Below are positions 60,956-64,000 of a stretch of 64,000 bases of DNA, in pieces. A program made the translations under genes and the position numbers. The notes beneath the pieces were generated by a model, which saw nothing but the letters and a program-made list of their open reading frames with translations, was not told the origin of the DNA and made no database searches. The DNA lies in contig DASZUU010000002.1 in assembly GCA_035547425.1 (NCBI GenBank), positions 62,001 through 126,000 of the forward strand, read 5' to 3'. Position 1 is the first letter of the stretch; each line of letters begins with the position of its first letter. The stretch comes from Alloacidobacterium sp035547425 (lineage in GTDB: Bacteria; Acidobacteriota; Terriglobia; Terriglobales; Acidobacteriaceae).

Positions 60956-62098
60956 TCAGCTCTGATTCAAAACAACTATGCAGGAGGCATCTGGCCCGCT
61001 TTGGCTGTTCACATTTGCCACGGCGGTGAATGGTGACAATGTCGATGAGGTAGACAACGCCAGGGTACTGTGGAGTTGGTCCCACCAATGCTTTGCAGAA
61101 TGGGATTCGGTGGTGAGAAGAACATTTGCGCCATTACTCCCGCTGTACGGACACGAATAGGCAAAGGCTAGGCTGGGACTTGAGCTAGGTTGATGCTTCG
61201 GTTTGAACACCATTGCCCCTTCGCAACCAAACAAGGCGGCGTCGCGCTTCTTTGCATAGAAAAGCGCAAGGTTCACCATTGTGACCGGTTCATCGTTCAC
61301 TTCAACAGTTTGGATGCCGCCTAATTGGGTTTCATCATCGGTGTTGATTTTTGTGAGGTCGGCAACCATGAAACCAGCTACCTTTCCATGGTTGAGGTAA
61401 ATGCCCTTGTCGTTTTTGCTATCGACACCTTTTCGCCATTTCTCAACTTCGAACTGCTCATTCGTGTTATTCACAATCACAGCCAGAAAGTTGGCCTGAA
61501 CACTCATAAGGTAAAGACCGATTTCGATCACGATAACGGCAGCCAGTGCGCCCCAACCAGCGACGCCGACTTTGCCTATCCCGAACGCCAGCCGGCTAAT
61601 CCATGTTGCCGCCGCCGTTCCTGTCGCTTGTGTCGCATAATAGAAAACCGGACCAAGTCCGCCCAATAGAACAGTACCGCCGATCGTCGTGGCGATTTCG
61701 AGCGGAGTCATATTCGACCCTTGGGTCAGTTGCAAAATGCTCTTCAGTCCGGAAGCAAATTCCGCGATATCATTGCCTGTTTTGGCCTGCAGCGTTGCGA
61801 CCTGATTTTGGTTGTAGCTCAAGTTAACAAAGATGGAAACAGAACTATCCTGCGCTTCCTGCAATGCGGCCTTGATCGCTTCATGCACCTCCGGAGCTTC
61901 GCCGGGCGCCGAAGCATTCATTTCCTTGAGCAGCGCTGGGTAAAGAACTGCGCGAATTGCATCACCTATGTCCTGCTGTTGTTGCTCTGCTTTGTCCGCA
62001 ACTGAGAGCAAGTCGACTCCGTAACGTTCGCCGACGGCTTTCAAACTAGCGCGTGCGTCAGCGATATAGCGATCAGTAAGCACACTCTGTTGATTCAT
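60956..62098 (-). CDS. Protein with helical N-terminus and membrane segments, family not recognised
   Basis: A 380-residue protein starting at ATG 62098 with GAGGAG 7 bases upstream. About 125 residues of predicted helix lead to a hydrophobic region (about residues 130-205) with two to three membrane-length segments, including IATTIGGTVLLGGLGPVFYY and AAVIVIEIGLYLMSVQA. A mixed, beta-like C-terminal part has KDKGIYLNHGKVAGFMVADL-like and VTMVNLALFYAKK stretches. No signal peptide. Its base composition is less GC-rich than its neighbours, suggesting acquisition. The layout resembles alpha-helical pore-forming proteins, but this is speculation. Confidence 0.65.
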   Translation of the reverse strand: MNQQSVLTDRYIADARASLKAVGERYGVDLLSVADKAEQQQQDIGDAIRAVLYPALLKEMNASAPGEAPEVHEAIKAALQEAQDSSVSIFVNLSYNQNQVATLQAKTGNDIAEFASGLKSILQLTQGSNMTPLEIATTIGGTVLLGGLGPVFYYATQATGTAAATWISRLAFGIGKVGVAGWGALAAVIVIEIGLYLMSVQANFLAVIVNNTNEQFEVEKWRKGVDSKNDKGIYLNHGKVAGFMVADLTKINTDDETQLGGIQTVEVNDEPVTMVNLALFYAKKRDAALFGCEGAMVFKPKHQPSSSPSLAFAYSCPYSGSNGANVLLTTESHSAKHWWDQLHSTLALSTSSTLSPFTAVANVNSQSGPDASCIVVLNQS

Positions 62099-62403
62099 TA
62101 CAACGCTCCTCTTTCAGTTATCGGGATTCTGTCCCGGCCTTGGCAGCACGGATGGAAATACATCCGTGCGATACGCACAATTAGCCCAACGCATGTCAAG
62201 GAAAGAGGGACGACAGAGAATGGCAGAAAATAGAACAATAGGGCATCGTCAGGAAATGCGATGACCTGTATTGGGAAAAGTCTCTCTTCGGTTCGCCTGA
62301 TTGTCAAGTTACCTTCGATATCCTGAGTCAACGAAGCCTGTTCTTGTAAAGCATTAGCTGCCGAGTACCGAGTGCCCACATCTCGATTTTGAGATGTGGG
62401 CAA
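62098..62403 (-). CDS. Short doubtful frame with one membrane segment
   Basis: A 101-residue open frame whose ATG lies inside the hairpin at 62373-62402. It carries one hydrophobic segment (ALLFYFLPFSVVPLSLTCVG). Its stop overlaps the ATG of the downstream gene. I see no ribosome binding site and no homologue I recognise, so it may be spurious or a remnant. Confidence 0.3.
   Translation of the reverse strand: MPTSQNRDVGTRYSAANALQEQASLTQDIEGNLTIRRTEERLFPIQVIAFPDDALLFYFLPFSVVPLSLTCVGLIVRIARMYFHPCCQGRDRIPITERGAL
62373..62402. repeat. Family A hairpin
   Basis: A perfect 12-bp stem, TGCCCACATCTC / GAGATGTGGGCA, around a 6-base loop. It is downstream of the carboxypeptidase-regulatory-domain gene on the minus strand and probably ends its transcript, with the weak T-content of the loop only. 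Confidence 0.75.
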
Positions 62404-62418
62404 GAATGCTCTACGACC

Positions 62419-63423
62419 TCAATTCCCGTTCTTAGCCGAGGGCGTAAGCTTCTTCAAAATAAACTCCTGAATAATCCCATTGGCCGCATTGCCCACGATA
62501 TCGAGGGCAAAGGTCCCGAAGACCAGCCCCGGCCCGCGATCCTTCTCCGGATAATAGGTCTCGGCGATAGCTCCTGAAGCCAGATACCCGCCCAGGCTGG
62601 AGTAGTTCGGCTGCCAGCGCCCGTTGTCGCCCTTGCAGATGAACGGAGTCGAGAGCGCGTGGATGACACGCGACCTGGTCGTGCCCGTGCCCTGGTAGAA
62701 GTAGCGTGGGTCCTGATGCAGAATCGAGGGCAGAACCGCCCCGGCGATCAAGATGTCCGTCACGCCATTCGCGTAGTTCGCCCCAAAGCGCTGGCCGTAA
62801 CCCTTCCAGCCCTGCTGGTAGCTGGGAGTGTCCGCTGCCTGATCGACGCCGGCAATAAAAGCGGTGCCCGCAATGGTCACCGGGTCCGTCATGGTATGAA
62901 GCGCGAGCTGAAACTTCAGCTTCGGGGTGAGCGGTACTGCGTTCTTGTCATACACGACATAGAAGTTCGGAATGAAGCCCAGGACGCGCTGCTTCTCCTC
63001 CACCTGAACCTGCTCGGTCGCAAGCTCTGCAGAATTGGGGACCACGGCCACCGTCGTCACCGACGCCGCAATCTGCAGTTGGACACCTGTCAGCTCCTTA
63101 TACTGGCCCGGCGTGAGCGTTATCTCCGGCGAGATCCAGTCAGCAAACCCGGCGCCGCTGACCGTGACGTGATAAGGAATGCCCGCTCTGACGTTCGTGA
63201 GCTGGAAAAATCCGTTGTCGTTGGATACGACCGACTGCCGGTCGCTCGCAGCCGGGCCTTGAAGCACTACTGTAGCGCCGGGAACAATGTCGCTTCGTAC
63301 GTCAGTAACGGTGCCGATAATCGTACCTGCCTGCGGCTCAGGCGCTGAAACTTCCTGGGCTGCCGCTGCGCCCCAAACGAATGCACACAAAAAGGCGCAG
63401 AGGAACGTTTTGAAACGAATCAT
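62419..63423 (-). CDS. Secreted protein with carboxypeptidase-regulatory-like domain
   Basis: A 334-residue exported protein. The signal peptide (FLCAFLCAFVWGAAAAQ) is followed by a carboxypeptidase-regulatory-like domain (GTVTDVRSDIVPGATVVL, about residues 36-125), the same domain that starts acidobacterial TonB-dependent transporters. No beta-barrel follows: the C-terminal 200 residues, with DPRYFYQGTGTTRSRVIHAL and an amphipathic end, are of unknown fold. A role in the outer surface layer is inferred. Confidence 0.85.
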   Translation of the reverse strand: MIRFKTFLCAFLCAFVWGAAAAQEVSAPEPQAGTIIGTVTDVRSDIVPGATVVLQGPAASDRQSVVSNDNGFFQLTNVRAGIPYHVTVSGAGFADWISPEITLTPGQYKELTGVQLQIAASVTTVAVVPNSAELATEQVQVEEKQRVLGFIPNFYVVYDKNAVPLTPKLKFQLALHTMTDPVTIAGTAFIAGVDQAADTPSYQQGWKGYGQRFGANYANGVTDILIAGAVLPSILHQDPRYFYQGTGTTRSRVIHALSTPFICKGDNGRWQPNYSSLGGYLASGAIAETYYPEKDRGPGLVFGTFALDIVGNAANGIIQEFILKKLTPSAKNGN

Positions 63424-63710
63424 TCAAGCAAGTGCTCCATTGATTAGAACTTTTGAGATGTCTCTTATAAGACAATCCATCCCGAGTTTTCGGTTCAAAA
63501 GGTGGGGCCATGCATGGAGAGAGCGGCTCTCACGCTGGCGCGCCACATCCGCTGCCCTTATCGATTTAACTTTAAGAATGGAAAGCGTTTATAAACTCAA
63601 GAAAATTGGCTGCTCATTTTCTACCGAAATTACTAAATAGAAACGAGGGCAAAATTTAACAAAACATTTGTCCGCGCGGGCGCTTTTCCGTAGAACGGCT
63701 TAGCTCAAAA
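63424..63710. other. Gap with no gene recognised
   Basis: Between the secreted protein start and the rpoC terminator. GTCTCTTATAAGAC at 63460-63473 is an inverted repeat with a TATAAG hexamer and may belong to the promoter of the minus-strand gene, but I find no well-spaced -35 box. The remainder shows no gene or RNA that I can recognise. Confidence 0.4.
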
Positions 63711-63746
63711 CAAAAAGAAAAAGCCCCGGAGTCTTCTCCGGGGCTT
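63711..63746 (-). terminator. rpoC intrinsic terminator
   Basis: A perfect stem AAGCCCCGGAG / CTCCGGGGCTT around a 4-base loop (63721-63746) followed on the minus strand by TTTCTTTTTG (63720-63711), 26 bases after the rpoC stop. This is a classic intrinsic terminator. Confidence 0.92.
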
Positions 63747-63771
63747 TTGAGTGTGCCTGGACGGCCAGTCC

Positions 63772-64000
63772 TTATTCGGCGGCCATTTCTTCGGCTTCGC
63801 CTTCCTGGCGCATCATTTCAAGCTCGCGCTCGGCCTCCTCGAAAGCAGTCTGTACTTCCTGCTGGACCTTGGCTGCCGCTTCTTCCAGCTCCGGTGAGAG
63901 CGAGATATTGCGGTAGTACTCCATGCCGGTTCCAGCCGGGATCAGACGGCCCACGATGACGTTCTCCTTGAGGCCGCGCAGGTTGTCCACCGCGCCGTTG
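63772..64000 (-). CDS. rpoC: RNA polymerase beta' subunit, C-terminal end (partial)
   Basis: The last 75 or so residues of RpoC; the gene continues beyond the window. NGAVDNLRGLKENVIVGRL and IPAGTG are the strongly conserved C-terminal beta' motif, followed by an acidic tail (EEAAAKVQQEVQ and later AEEMAAE). The stop is at 63772-63774 and the terminator follows. Confidence 0.93.
   Translation of the reverse strand, partial: NGAVDNLRGLKENVIVGRLIPAGTGMEYYRNISLSPELEEAAAKVQQEVQTAFEEAERELEMMRQEGEAEEMAAE

Noticed and set aside
60049..62418. Full insertion sequence or integrated island with attachment sites
   Set aside because: No integrase, tRNA or direct repeats were found; only the REP/RAYT unit is clear.

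Overview
The window is GC-rich bacterial chromosome, most likely from an acidobacterium of the Acidobacteriaceae type. The pointers are a VWFA protein of the acidobacterial type, a MacB-like orphan permease of the kind duplicated in Acidobacteria, a 2,501-residue FG-GAP/Ig-like surface protein, a carboxypeptidase-regulatory-domain outer-surface protein and several dispersed hairpin repeat families. The assignment is an inference from gene content. There are no rRNA or tRNA genes, prophage or CRISPR array that I can see.

Layout. 0.3-6.8 kb: RNase R behind a coupled mini-ORF, a small membrane gene broken by one stop codon, a secreted repeat protein divergent from bcp, an alkyladenine glycosylase and a diheme cytochrome c. 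6.85-15 kb, all on the minus strand: an OPT transporter, a lipoprotein, a TIGR00027-type methyltransferase, ddl, a membrane protein, an AhpD-like protein, then panB-panC. 15.1-28.6 kb, plus strand: EamA transporter, comF, an HNH nuclease, gyrB and the giant surface protein. 28.7-33.8 kb, minus: lactonase, glyA, alpha/beta hydrolase, alr. 34.0-40.5 kb, minus: a compact histidine operon hisI-G-D-C-B-H-F-A without hisE, with almost every junction overlapping. 40.5-56.2 kb: universal stress protein and Crp/Fnr regulator sharing an intergenic region, then pseudouridine synthase, esterase, VWFA protein, permease, ligA and several small conserved genes, ending in a molybdopterin oxidoreductase. 56.2-60 kb: B12-dependent ribonucleotide reductase nrdJ. 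60.0-62.4 kb: an accessory patch with a REP-associated transposase and an unrecognised membrane-segment protein. The window ends inside rpoC.

The strongest finding is a complete ribosome-mediated attenuator in front of the his operon. It has a sigma70-type promoter, a 26-codon leader peptide with nine histidines, an antiterminator helix of 12 pairs and a competing intrinsic terminator with a six-U tail. The promoter lies so close to the leader ATG that the leader peptide is probably made from a nearly leaderless mRNA.

Other signals worth following are a Crp/Fnr protein with an FNR-like cysteine set but a CRP-like recognition helix, with a perfect TGTGA-N6-TCACA site plus a weaker one 22 bp away; two dispersed repeats inserted in frame in nrdJ; and a self-contained REP/RAYT unit whose transposase stop codon lies in the REP itself, with three further REP copies elsewhere in the window.
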